From: an uncultured Bacilli bacterium
GTDB lineage: Bacteria > Bacillota_I > Bacilli_A > RF39 > UBA660
DNA length: 12,653 nucleotides
Assembly: GCA_947628445.1 (NCBI GenBank)
Contig: CANQZX010000030.1
Span: forward strand, 1 to 12,653
Direction of reading: 5' to 3'
The notes beneath the pieces are model-generated. The model did no database searches. It worked only from the letters and a program-made list of their open reading frames with translations, and was not told the DNA's origin. The translations under genes were made by a program, and so were the position numbers. Shown here piece after piece: positions 1 to 5,749 of this stretch. How positions within the stretch are numbered: position 1 is the first letter of the stretch; every line of letters begins with the position of its first letter.

Positions 1-21
1 TCTACATGCTTTGTACTTTTT

Positions 22-50
22 TGTGAAGTAAAACTTTGTTTTACTTTATA
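22..50. repeat. 13-bp inverted repeat upstream of the first gene
   Basis: AAGTAAAAC (26-34) and GTTTTACTT (38-46) are perfect inverted copies around a TTT loop. G·T and A·T pairs extend the stem outward to 22 and 50. The repeat ends where the predicted -35 box (49-54) begins. It could be an operator, or a terminator of a gene left of the window; no clean T-run follows it, which argues against a standard terminator. Confidence 0.5.
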
Positions 51-77
51 GACTTTTCGTTAGAAATTTAGTACAAT
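49..77 (+). promoter_or_regulatory. Predicted promoter of the 166-aa gene
   Basis: TAGACT (49-54) and TACAAT (72-77) are separated by 17 bp and resemble sigma-A boxes. Transcription would start near 84, about 40 bases before the ATG at 125. The inverted repeat at 22-50 touches the -35 box, so a bound protein or a cruciform there could affect initiation (inference). Confidence 0.5.
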
Positions 78-124
78 ACTAACAGAAACGACTAAAAGTT
101 TTTAAAATAAAGGAGAAGTAAAAA

Positions 125-625
125 ATGGGATTGTTTGATAAAAAAGAAAAAATGACTTTTGATCATGCAAGTGGAGTTATGTTTGTTTTAAGTATGACTT
201 TACAAGATCAAGCAATGATTGGAAAAAAAGGTTTAGGGCTTGATAAAAAACATATTATAGCAGTGAATACAGGATATGCATTAGGAATATCTATGCTTTT
301 TATATCTTCACAAATCAGTCTAAAACGCGTTAACGAATTTATAAGATCTTCAATGAAGAATGCTGAAATTACTCTTAACTCAGACTTAAAGCCAATTGTT
401 CCAAATATTCAAAAATATTGTGAAAATGCTAAAAACTTTGTATTAATGGAAACAAATGACATAGATTCGAATGTTTTATTTGAAGAATTAACAAAACATT
501 ATATGCAAGATTTATTTGGTAATAAAAAATATTCAAATGAAATATTTGATTTAGCAAAAAATGACCTTTTATTCTATTTCCAAAAAACTCAAGAATTTGT
601 AAATTATATTAAAATAAAAAATTAA
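125..625 (+). CDS. Hypothetical protein, 166 aa
   Basis: I do not recognise this protein. The ATG at 125 follows an AAAGGAG ribosome binding site at 109-115 with good spacing, and the frame ends in TAA, so it is probably a real gene. The N-terminus is lysine-rich and charged (MGLFDKKEKM). Residues about 43-66 are fairly hydrophobic with small residues (HIIAVNTGYALGISMLFISS), borderline for one membrane segment, so I would call it cytoplasmic or peripheral rather than firmly membrane-bound. The C-terminal half looks helical and mixed-charge. No catalytic motif, zinc site or nucleotide-binding loop is visible. It stands alone with its own promoter and a weak hairpin after the stop. Codon use is strongly A/T-biased, unlike the housekeeping genes to the right, which suggests accessory or transferred DNA. 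Confidence 0.75.
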   Translation: MGLFDKKEKMTFDHASGVMFVLSMTLQDQAMIGKKGLGLDKKHIIAVNTGYALGISMLFISSQISLKRVNEFIRSSMKNAEITLNSDLKPIVPNIQKYCENAKNFVLMETNDIDSNVLFEELTKHYMQDLFGNKKYSNEIFDLAKNDLLFYFQKTQEFVNYIKIKN

Positions 626-626
626 C

Positions 627-640
627 AAAACCTTCGTTTT
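627..640 (+). terminator. Weak hairpin after the first gene
   Basis: AAAAC (627-631), loop CTTC, GTTTT (636-640) forms a 5-bp stem two bases after the stop codon. The stem is short and A/U-rich and the T-run is part of the stem, so termination would be inefficient at best. Confidence 0.25.
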
Positions 641-942
641 ATTAAATATTAGTCTTTCCTATTTTGAATAAAATACTACTTGCTATTAATAAAAATATAA
701 ACGGTGATGAAATTAATTAAATTTTTGGTGTATCTTCTTTATATCGCCATATCAAAATAGAGCAATTAGAGCTAAATATAAGAATATGATTTTACTTATG
801 AAAATTGAACTTTGTTTGTAGGTTTTAAAGTTTGGTATACGAGAAAATAAAAGTACAAAATTTATGTACCAATCATGTATCAAATACTTTAATTGATGTT
901 GATTTTTTTTATTTTTGGTTAATTAAAGATGATTAAAAATAA
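641..942. other. Gene-poor A+T-rich stretch
   Basis: No convincing gene lies here. The only candidates are a 17-codon hydrophobic frame at 707-760 and scraps of frame interrupted by stops on both strands. The many close stops in otherwise codable sequence (for example around 790-900) would fit a decayed gene, but I recognise no family in the fragments. Confidence 0.4.
707..760 (+). CDS. Possible 17-aa hydrophobic peptide
   Basis: ATG at 707 to TAG at 758-760 encodes MKLIKFLVYLLYIAISK, a hydrophobic core flanked by lysines, the general look of a small membrane peptide. The upstream sequence (ACGGTG directly before the ATG) is a poor ribosome binding site and I see no clear promoter. A frame this short can arise by chance in A+T-rich DNA. 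Low confidence. Confidence 0.15.
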   Translation: MKLIKFLVYLLYIAISK

Positions 943-971
943 TTAACTTAACGCCTTATTTTTCCTATAAT
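943..971 (+). promoter_or_regulatory. Predicted promoter of the tRNA-like element
   Basis: TTAACT (943-948) and a perfect TATAAT (966-971) lie 17 bp apart. Transcription would start near 978, some 11 bases before the tRNA-like structure at 989. No reading frame with a ribosome binding site follows, so the product would be a short RNA. Confidence 0.5.
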
Positions 972-988
972 GTAAGAGAAATTTTGTA

Positions 989-1056
989 AAAGGTGGAGGT
1001 TAATCGTTTTCATTCCAAAACTTTAGCTAGGAGTTCGATTCTATCCGCCTCTGCCA
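989..1056 (+). other. tRNA-like element ending in CCA, possibly a degenerate tRNA-Trp or att remnant
   Basis: The 3' part resembles a tRNA. It has a GTTCGATTC T-loop motif (1033-1041), a 7-nt acceptor strand CGCCTCT (1046-1052), G as discriminator (1053) and an encoded CCA (1054-1056). The 5' AAAGGTG (989-995) pairs with that acceptor strand with one mismatch. The total is 68 nt, shorter than the usual 74-77. The D-arm is not recognisable and the T-stem has two mismatches. The trinucleotide CCA at 1015-1017 plus G73 would fit tRNA-Trp, but the anticodon stem cannot form around it; instead GTTTT (1006-1010) pairs with AAAAC (1017-1021). A second fold pairs AATCG (1002-1006) with CGATT (1036-1040). 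It could be a decayed tRNA, a tRNA 3' copy left by an integrated element, or a tRNA-mimicking small RNA. Confidence 0.45.
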
Positions 1057-1066
1057 AGAAAAATTC

Positions 1067-1085
1067 GCGGGCATAATGCCGGTTT
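1067..1085 (+). terminator. Terminator-like hairpin after the tRNA-like element
   Basis: CGGGC (1068-1072), loop ATAAT, GCCGG (1073+5 to 1082) forms a five-position stem with one G·G mismatch, followed by TTTTT (1083-1087). It sits ten bases after the CCA and would end a transcript from the promoter at 943-971. The mismatch keeps confidence moderate. Confidence 0.4.
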
Positions 1086-1168
1086 TTAAATTTAATAAAT
1101 TATAGACAAAAATTAACTGTTTTTTAATGATAAAAACTTTAGAAAAAAACTTCAAACAGAAGAGATTA

Positions 1169-2164
1169 TTAACTTAAAATAAATATTTGAAATAACACTA
1201 ACAAACTAGTAATTAAGGAACAAATGGCTATGATAATAAATGCTAAATTAAAGCCATTTCCTTTTGTTAATTTGCGAGCTTGGCCTTTTTCTTTAACTTT
1301 TCCAACAATGTTATTATCTTTATCATAAACGAATCCTTGATCATCAGTGCGATATTCACCCATTTTATTATCTTCTTGATAATAATCATTTTGTAAATTG
1401 TCAACGGCTTCATCACGGGCAGCATCATCCTTAATGGGATAATTACTTTTTATATTTTCACATCTTTTTCTTAATTTATCCGCATAATCGTATTCGGTAT
1501 TAATTAAATTAACTTGGCTATTATTAGTACGAAGATTGTAATTACCTAAATTATTAATGGTATCGGAGCTACGTTCAACATCGTTATTAGTAATTGAACC
1601 TTTTAAAGCAACTTCTAATACTACGGGTTCTATTAATTCTTTTTTTAAGGTATCCGAATAATTTAAAGTTTCATTAATTTGTTCAAAAACGTTATCCTTG
1701 TCATTATAACCAACTTTTATTTCACAATATTTTGATCCAAAAGCATTATCTTGAACTTTAAAATTAATAAATGATGCTAATTCGTCACTTTGTTTATATC
1801 GTAAGCAGTCAATTATTTTGTTTTTTAATTCTATAATATCTTGAATATTTAACTCACTCATTCCGTTTTGAAGTAATTTATTTTTAGCTTCATCATTTAG
1901 AGTTGAACTAGCAATGAAATCTTTTAGTTCATCATAAGATTTTATTTCCCCATTTTTTATTAAATTTTTAACTAAAGAAGTGATTTCATCATAGGAATTA
2001 TTACTCATTTTTATTTTTTGAATTTCTTGTGCAACAAAGTCAAGTTCTTGTTCGTTGGCTTCTTCTAAGCCTTTTTCTGTAACTTTTTTAACTTGATAAT
2101 GCCCATTTTCATAATTTACAACAAAAGTATTTCCATTTAAATCATTAATTTTTAATTCATCCAT
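1169..2164 (-). CDS. Hypothetical protein with C-terminal membrane anchor, 331 aa
   Basis: I do not recognise the family. The first 300 or so residues are hydrophilic, rich in Asn, Asp, Glu and Lys, and predicted mostly helical, with no signal peptide. Near residues 265-290 there is a segment reading EYRTDDQGFVYDKDNNIVGK, with the look of a short beta-repeat. A basic stretch then leads into a single hydrophobic segment at about 307-330, just before the stop. So it should be a cytosolic domain tethered by its C-terminus, with almost no residues outside. The start ATG at 2164 has only a modest GGGAAA upstream. A 21-codon frame with a much stronger ribosome binding site lies 57 bases upstream on the same strand, so the two may share a transcript. 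The gene is A/T-biased in codon use, like the 166-aa gene. No function is proposed. Confidence 0.8.
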   Translation of the reverse strand: MDELKINDLNGNTFVVNYENGHYQVKKVTEKGLEEANEQELDFVAQEIQKIKMSNNSYDEITSLVKNLIKNGEIKSYDELKDFIASSTLNDEAKNKLLQNGMSELNIQDIIELKNKIIDCLRYKQSDELASFINFKVQDNAFGSKYCEIKVGYNDKDNVFEQINETLNYSDTLKKELIEPVVLEVALKGSITNNDVERSSDTINNLGNYNLRTNNSQVNLINTEYDYADKLRKRCENIKSNYPIKDDAARDEAVDNLQNDYYQEDNKMGEYRTDDQGFVYDKDNNIVGKVKEKGQARKLTKGNGFNLAFIIIAICSLITSLLVLFQIFILS

Positions 2165-2180
2165 ATTTTCCCTACTTTAG

Positions 2181-2232
2181 TTATAGTTTACTAAAAATAA
2201 TATTGAAACACAATTATTTTTTTATAGTTTAC
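2181..2232. repeat. Two direct copies of an 11-bp word
   Basis: TTATAGTTTAC occurs at 2181-2191 and again at 2222-2232, 41 bp apart. One copy covers the stop codon of the 21-codon frame and the other lies just before the 331-aa gene. It could be a pair of protein-binding sites or chance in A+T-rich DNA. Confidence 0.3.
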
Positions 2233-2287
2233 ATGTTTTTATTAATTTTAGACGGCTACGAATTATTTTGGACTTTTTATCAGACAT
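2222..2287 (-). CDS. Small basic peptide, 21 aa, upstream of the anchored protein
   Basis: On the minus strand an ATG at 2287-2285 follows AAAAAGGAG with a 5-base spacer, one of the best ribosome binding sites in the window. The frame runs 21 codons to TAA at 2224-2222. The peptide starts MSDKKSKIIRSRLKLIK and ends TCKL; it is strongly cationic, with 9 Lys/Arg against one Asp. It reads in the same direction as the 331-aa gene, ending 57 bases before that start. It may be a small protein, a leader peptide for the downstream gene, or the surviving start of a longer broken gene. No similarity is claimed. Confidence 0.4.
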   Translation of the reverse strand: MSDKKSKIIRSRLKLIKTCKL

Positions 2288-2390
2288 TCAATCTCCTTTT
2301 TCGACCGTTTTGACAGCTTTTAATTTGACATGATTTAAGTCACAACGAAAGCCCATACTAAAGTTTTTTCCATGTATGCAATTCTGATAT

Positions 2391-2419
2391 TTGTTTTAAT
2401 TTGTTAAATATATTATAAT
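2391..2419 (+). promoter_or_regulatory. Predicted promoter of tsaC
   Basis: TTGTTT (2391-2396) and TATAAT (2414-2419) are 17 bp apart. The start would be near 2426, giving an untranslated leader of about 140 nt before the ATG at 2568. The -10 region is part of the palindrome ATTATAAT (2412-2419), so it could also serve leftward toward the small minus-strand frame, though the minus -35 is poor. Confidence 0.6.
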
Positions 2420-2520
2420 TTATCTAAAGGGCATAATTAATTGTTAGTAATAATGGTGAGTGGATGGCAAAACAATGTTTTTGGTTTAAAAATATATTTA
2501 TAAGAGATATTTTAAATGAG

Positions 2521-2552
2521 TTAAATAAATAATTTAAAGTTTATTTATTTAA
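2521..2552 (+). promoter_or_regulatory. 12-bp A/U-only hairpin before the tsaC ribosome binding site
   Basis: TTAAATAAATAA (2521-2532) and TTATTTATTTAA (2541-2552) are perfect inverted copies around the 8-nt loop TTTAAAGT. The stem ends just before the AAAGGA ribosome binding site (2556-2561). With no G·C pairs it would be stable mainly at low temperature, which allows a translational or RNA-stability role (inference). No T-run follows, so it is not a terminator. Confidence 0.45.
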
Positions 2553-2567
2553 TAGAAAGGAAAAATA

Positions 2568-3191
2568 ATGATTAAAGTAGAAGAAATAGTTAATAATTTA
2601 AAATTAGGTCAAGTAATTATAATGCCCACGGATACGACTTATGGTATTGTTTGTGATGCAACTAATACTGAGGCCGTAGCTAAAGTTTATGCGGCCAAAA
2701 AAAGAGATTTAACAAAACCCTTACTTATTTTAGTAAGTGATGAGGAAATGTTAAATAAATATACCAAGGAACTTTCTTCCTTAGAAAAAGAATTAGTTAC
2801 CAAATATTTACCTGGTCCTTTAACAATGTTATTTTTAAAAAATAATTTAATTCCGGACATTGTTACTGCTTCTTCACCTTATGTCGGAATTAGAATCCCC
2901 GCGGAAGAAGATTTACAACAGTTAATTAAGTTACTAGCTAAACCAATTGTGGCCACTAGTGCTAATATATCGGGGAGTGAAATCATCACCAGGGTTACGG
3001 ATATTGAACCAGATTTAATTTCTAACATTGATTCGGTTATTGATGGTGGGATTATTGAAAAAGAACCATCATCGTTAATTCAAGTACAAGGTGAAAAAAT
3101 TAAAATTCTCCGGGATGGTAAAATTGCTCAACAAATTATCAAAGATTATGCTTCGAAAATAGAAAAAAATTCATATCATTGTGTGATATGA
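2568..3191 (+). CDS. tsaC: L-threonylcarbamoyladenylate synthase (TsaC/Sua5/YrdC family)
   Basis: The enzyme makes threonylcarbamoyl-AMP from threonine, bicarbonate and ATP. TsaD with its partners then transfers the threonylcarbamoyl group to A37 of ANN-decoding tRNAs (t6A), in the cytoplasm. The YrdC fold fills the protein: PTDTTYG at 20-26, the AAKKR segment at 42-46, KPL at 50-52, PGPLT at 82-86, VGIR at 106-109 and SAN at 131-133. The basic and SxN residues of the family's substrate pocket are therefore present. At 207 aa it is the short YrdC-type form without the extra Sua5 domain. ATG at 2568 has AAAGGA six bases upstream. The frame ends in TGA inside a terminator hairpin, the only TGA stop among the complete genes here. 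It has its own promoter, a leader hairpin, and converges with murE. Family assignment is firm. Confidence 0.95.
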   Translation: MIKVEEIVNNLKLGQVIIMPTDTTYGIVCDATNTEAVAKVYAAKKRDLTKPLLILVSDEEMLNKYTKELSSLEKELVTKYLPGPLTMLFLKNNLIPDIVTASSPYVGIRIPAEEDLQQLIKLLAKPIVATSANISGSEIITRVTDIEPDLISNIDSVIDGGIIEKEPSSLIQVQGEKIKILRDGKIAQQIIKDYASKIEKNSYHCVI

Positions 3192-3198
3192 GTTTTTT
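3171..3198. terminator. Bidirectional terminator shared by tsaC and murE
   Basis: TCATATCA (3171-3178), loop TTGTG, TGATATGA (3184-3191) forms a perfect 8-bp stem followed by G and six T (3193-3198). An A-run at 3163-3169 supplies the U-tract for minus-strand transcripts. The last codons and the TGA stop of tsaC are inside the hairpin, and the murE stop is in the T-run. Confidence 0.85.
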
Positions 3199-4552
3199 AT
3201 TTTTGATAATTTAGCACTTCTTCTTTATCACTTAAATGATGTTTAGTGTGACCAATAATTTGGTAATCCTCATGTCCTTTGCCGAGAATTAGTAAAATGT
3301 CATTGGTCTTTAACATATCTAAGCCCTTTTTAATGGCCTCGCGGCGATCATAAATAATTTCATAGTTATCTTTGGTAACTCCTTTTAAGATGTCTTGCAT
3401 AATTAATTGGGGATCTTCGGTTCGTGGATTATCATTGGTAAAGATAACATAATCGCTTTGGTTCGTGGCGATTTTTCCCATGATTGGGCGTTTAAGGGGA
3501 TCGCGGTCGCCCCCACAACCAATGATAGTAATAATCCTTTCATGTTTAATTTCTTGGTAAGCCGTAATGATTTTTTCGACCGCATCCGGAGTATGGGCAT
3601 AATCAATAATGACAAAACCCTCTTTAACTTGATAAGTTTCACATCTTCCAACCGGGGCCTTAATGTTGGGCACAACTTTTAAAACATCATTTATATTAAA
3701 ACCTAGGGCATAAGTAATGGCTAAAGCCGTTAAAAAATTATAAACATTAAAAGTACTGGTTAGATTATAAGTAACGTGATAATCTTGATGGTTAAAACTA
3801 AAGTTCAAAGTTGTTTGAGCGGGATCAAAAGTAAAATCTTGGATTTGAAAATCACCCTTATAACCTAAAGTAAGGTTTTTGTCCCATTTATTTAAGAAAT
3901 AAGTGGCATTTTCATCATCAGCATTGGCAATAAAGGTTCCGTCACGGGTGAGATAATCCATAATTTTTAATTTGGTATCGCGATAATTGGCCATAGTTTT
4001 ATGAAAATCTAAATGATCTTCGGTTAAATTAGTGAAACCAGCGACTTTTAATTTTAAACCGGCGATGCGTTCATAATAAAGAGAATGGCTACTTACCTCC
4101 ATCACTAAATGAGTACATCCTTTATGGACGGCCTCTAAAAGTAAATTATAAATTGTTAAAATATCGGGGGTCGTATTTTCTAATCCTTTTTTTTCATCTT
4201 CAAAGTAAAAGCCAATAGTGCCCAGATATGCTACTTTAAGACCCATTTGTTTTAATATTTGATAGGTTAAAAAACAAGTTGTGGTTTTGCCATTAGTTCC
4301 GGTTAGACCAACAATGGTTAAATCTTTTAATTGCTCACTATATTCCGCGACTAGTTGCTTTTTTAGATATTCTTCACTAGAAGGAACTATTAAAACAGGA
4401 ACATCTGCCGTGATCTTTTTTTCGGCAACAATCTTTTTGGCTCCCGCGGCAATGGCATCGGCAATATAATCATGGCCATCGACCGTGTGCCCTTTAATGG
4501 CGACGAAAGTTTGGCCAGGTTTTACTTTCCGCGAATCTGTTTCGTATAACAT
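3197..4552 (-). CDS. murE: UDP-N-acetylmuramoyl-L-alanyl-D-glutamate--2,6-diaminopimelate ligase
   Basis: MurE adds the third residue of the peptidoglycan stem peptide to UDP-MurNAc-L-Ala-D-Glu, using ATP, in the cytoplasm. The three Mur-ligase domains are visible: an N-terminal UDP-binding part with DSRKVKPG, a central domain with the P-loop TGTNGKTTT at 84-92, the TNLTEDHLDFH region, and a C-terminal domain with GRCE, DYAHTPDA and GGDRDPLKRP. DNPR at 374-377 is the signature of meso-diaminopimelate enzymes; lysine-adding forms such as that of Staphylococcus aureus differ there. I chose ATG at 4552 (451 aa) because AAGGAG lies 8 bases upstream; the in-frame GTG at 4561 overlaps that site. 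It is slightly shorter than the usual 480-500 aa, with a brief N-terminus. It diverges from trpS and stops 5 bp from the end of tsaC. Function is firm; the diaminopimelate specificity rests on the motif. Confidence 0.95.
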   Translation of the reverse strand: MLYETDSRKVKPGQTFVAIKGHTVDGHDYIADAIAAGAKKIVAEKKITADVPVLIVPSSEEYLKKQLVAEYSEQLKDLTIVGLTGTNGKTTTCFLTYQILKQMGLKVAYLGTIGFYFEDEKKGLENTTPDILTIYNLLLEAVHKGCTHLVMEVSSHSLYYERIAGLKLKVAGFTNLTEDHLDFHKTMANYRDTKLKIMDYLTRDGTFIANADDENATYFLNKWDKNLTLGYKGDFQIQDFTFDPAQTTLNFSFNHQDYHVTYNLTSTFNVYNFLTALAITYALGFNINDVLKVVPNIKAPVGRCETYQVKEGFVIIDYAHTPDAVEKIITAYQEIKHERIITIIGCGGDRDPLKRPIMGKIATNQSDYVIFTNDNPRTEDPQLIMQDILKGVTKDNYEIIYDRREAIKKGLDMLKTNDILLILGKGHEDYQIIGHTKHHLSDKEEVLNYQK

Positions 4553-4587
4553 ATTCTTCACTCCTTAAAAAAATCCTAATATATTTT

Positions 4588-4593
4588 ATTATA
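4588..4593 (-). promoter_or_regulatory. Possible -10 box of murE
   Basis: A minus-strand TATAAT lies about 36 bases before the murE start, but I find no good -35 box 16-18 bp upstream of it. It is placed within the trpS promoter region, so the two divergent promoters probably interfere. Confidence 0.3.
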
Positions 4594-4597
4594 ACAT

Positions 4598-4626
4598 TTG
4601 TTTTAAATTCCGAGTAGTGTTATAAT
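4598..4626 (+). promoter_or_regulatory. Predicted promoter of trpS
   Basis: TTGTTT (4598-4603) and TATAAT (4621-4626) lie 17 bp apart, the same boxes as in front of tsaC. The start would be near 4633, only about 16 bases before the trpS ATG, so there is no room for a T-box or other leader control. Confidence 0.7.
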
Positions 4627-4648
4627 GATTTTATCATGGAGTGATTTT

Positions 4649-5728
4649 ATGAAACAAATTATTTTAACGGGAGATCGTCCGACGGGACGGCTTCATTTAG
4701 GTCACTATGTTGGCTCTTTGAAAAAAAGAGTGGAACTTCAAGATAGTGGTAAGTTTGATGAAATCTATATTATGATTGCGGATGCCCAAGCCCTAACTGA
4801 TAACTTTGAAAATCCGGCGAAAGTGCGGGAAAATGTTATCGAAGTGGCTTTGGATTATTTAGCGTGTGGTTTGGATCCGGACAAGGTTAATATTTTTGTT
4901 CAATCCACTGTTTCGGCGTTAACGGAACTCACATTTTATTATACGAACTTAGTAACGCTTAGTCGCTTGCAACGGAATCCAACAGTAAAAAATGAAATTA
5001 AAGCCCGGGGCTTTGAAAAAAGTTTACCCGTGGGATTTGTGAATTACCCCATCAGTCAAGCCGCGGATATTACGGCTTTTAAAGCTAATTGTGTGCCGGT
5101 TGGGGAAGATCAATTACCAATGATTGAACAAACAAGAGAAATTGTTCATAGTTTTAATAGTATTTATGATAATATTTTAGTCGAACCTGAAGCGTTAATT
5201 CCGGATGATATTAGTGCCCGCTTGCCGGGAATTGATGGCAAAGCCAAAATGAGTAAATCTTTAGGTAATTGTATTTATTTAAGTGATAGTGAAGAAGAAA
5301 TTAAACAAAAAGTAATGCAAATGTATACTGATCCCAATCATTTAAAGGTCAGTGATCCGGGCCAAGTGGAAGGTAATGTTGTCTTTACTTATCTTGATGT
5401 TTTTGCTAAAGCCGAAGATTTTCCGAAATATTTGCCTGATTTTGCTTCCTTAGATGATTTAAAAAATAAATATCGTCAAGGGGGCGTTGGGGATGTTACG
5501 ATAAAATTGTTTTTAAATAATATTCTCCAAGACTTTTTAAGACCAATTAGAGAAAAAAGACAAGCGCTTAGTCACAATATTGGTGCCGTTTATGATGCCT
5601 TGGCTAAAGGTAGTGCGGTAGCCCAACAAAAGGCCAATGAAACTTTGGGTGAGGTTAAAAAAGCGATGCGGTTAAATTATTTTACCGATGATGAGTTTAA
5701 AAAAGAAATTGCAGAAAAGTATCAATAA
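4649..5728 (+). CDS. trpS: Tryptophanyl-tRNA synthetase
   Basis: This class Ic enzyme charges tRNA-Trp with tryptophan using ATP, as a cytoplasmic dimer. The Rossmann-fold signature HLGH (16-19) sits in TGDRPTGRLHLGHYVGS, and KMSKS is at 200-204. VGEDQ at 151-155 is typical of TrpRS and separates it from TyrRS. I start at ATG 4649 (359 aa) because GGAGTG lies just upstream and the protein then begins MKQIILTGDRPTG, as in relatives. The in-frame ATG at 4625 overlaps the predicted -10 box and cannot be in the transcript. The protein is a little longer than the common 330-340 aa. The glycosidase gene starts 21 bases after the stop with no terminator between, so they are probably co-transcribed. 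Unlike many Firmicutes synthetase genes, and unlike leuS here, it has no T-box. Confidence 0.95.
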   Translation: MKQIILTGDRPTGRLHLGHYVGSLKKRVELQDSGKFDEIYIMIADAQALTDNFENPAKVRENVIEVALDYLACGLDPDKVNIFVQSTVSALTELTFYYTNLVTLSRLQRNPTVKNEIKARGFEKSLPVGFVNYPISQAADITAFKANCVPVGEDQLPMIEQTREIVHSFNSIYDNILVEPEALIPDDISARLPGIDGKAKMSKSLGNCIYLSDSEEEIKQKVMQMYTDPNHLKVSDPGQVEGNVVFTYLDVFAKAEDFPKYLPDFASLDDLKNKYRQGGVGDVTIKLFLNNILQDFLRPIREKRQALSHNIGAVYDALAKGSAVAQQKANETLGEVKKAMRLNYFTDDEFKKEIAEKYQ

Positions 5729-5749
5729 TAATTAAAAGGGGTGATACGT

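Noticed and set aside
2453..2503. 16-codon frame beginning MVSGWQNN in the tsaC leader
   Set aside because: It has no ribosome binding site and no link to a control hairpin; the length is expected by chance.
3189..3210. UGA read as tryptophan, extending TsaC by a few residues
   Set aside because: All long genes keep TGG at tryptophan positions and no conserved position uses TGA; the TGA also sits exactly at the end of a terminator stem.
3403..3682. Open frames of 90 and 91 codons on both strands inside murE
   Set aside because: They are out of frame with a clear full-length murE, have no ribosome binding sites, and their translations look like frame-shadow sequence.
4625..4648. Upstream ATG for trpS adding eight residues
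   Set aside because: It overlaps the predicted -10 box, so it lies before the transcription start, and the family's N-terminus begins at 4649.
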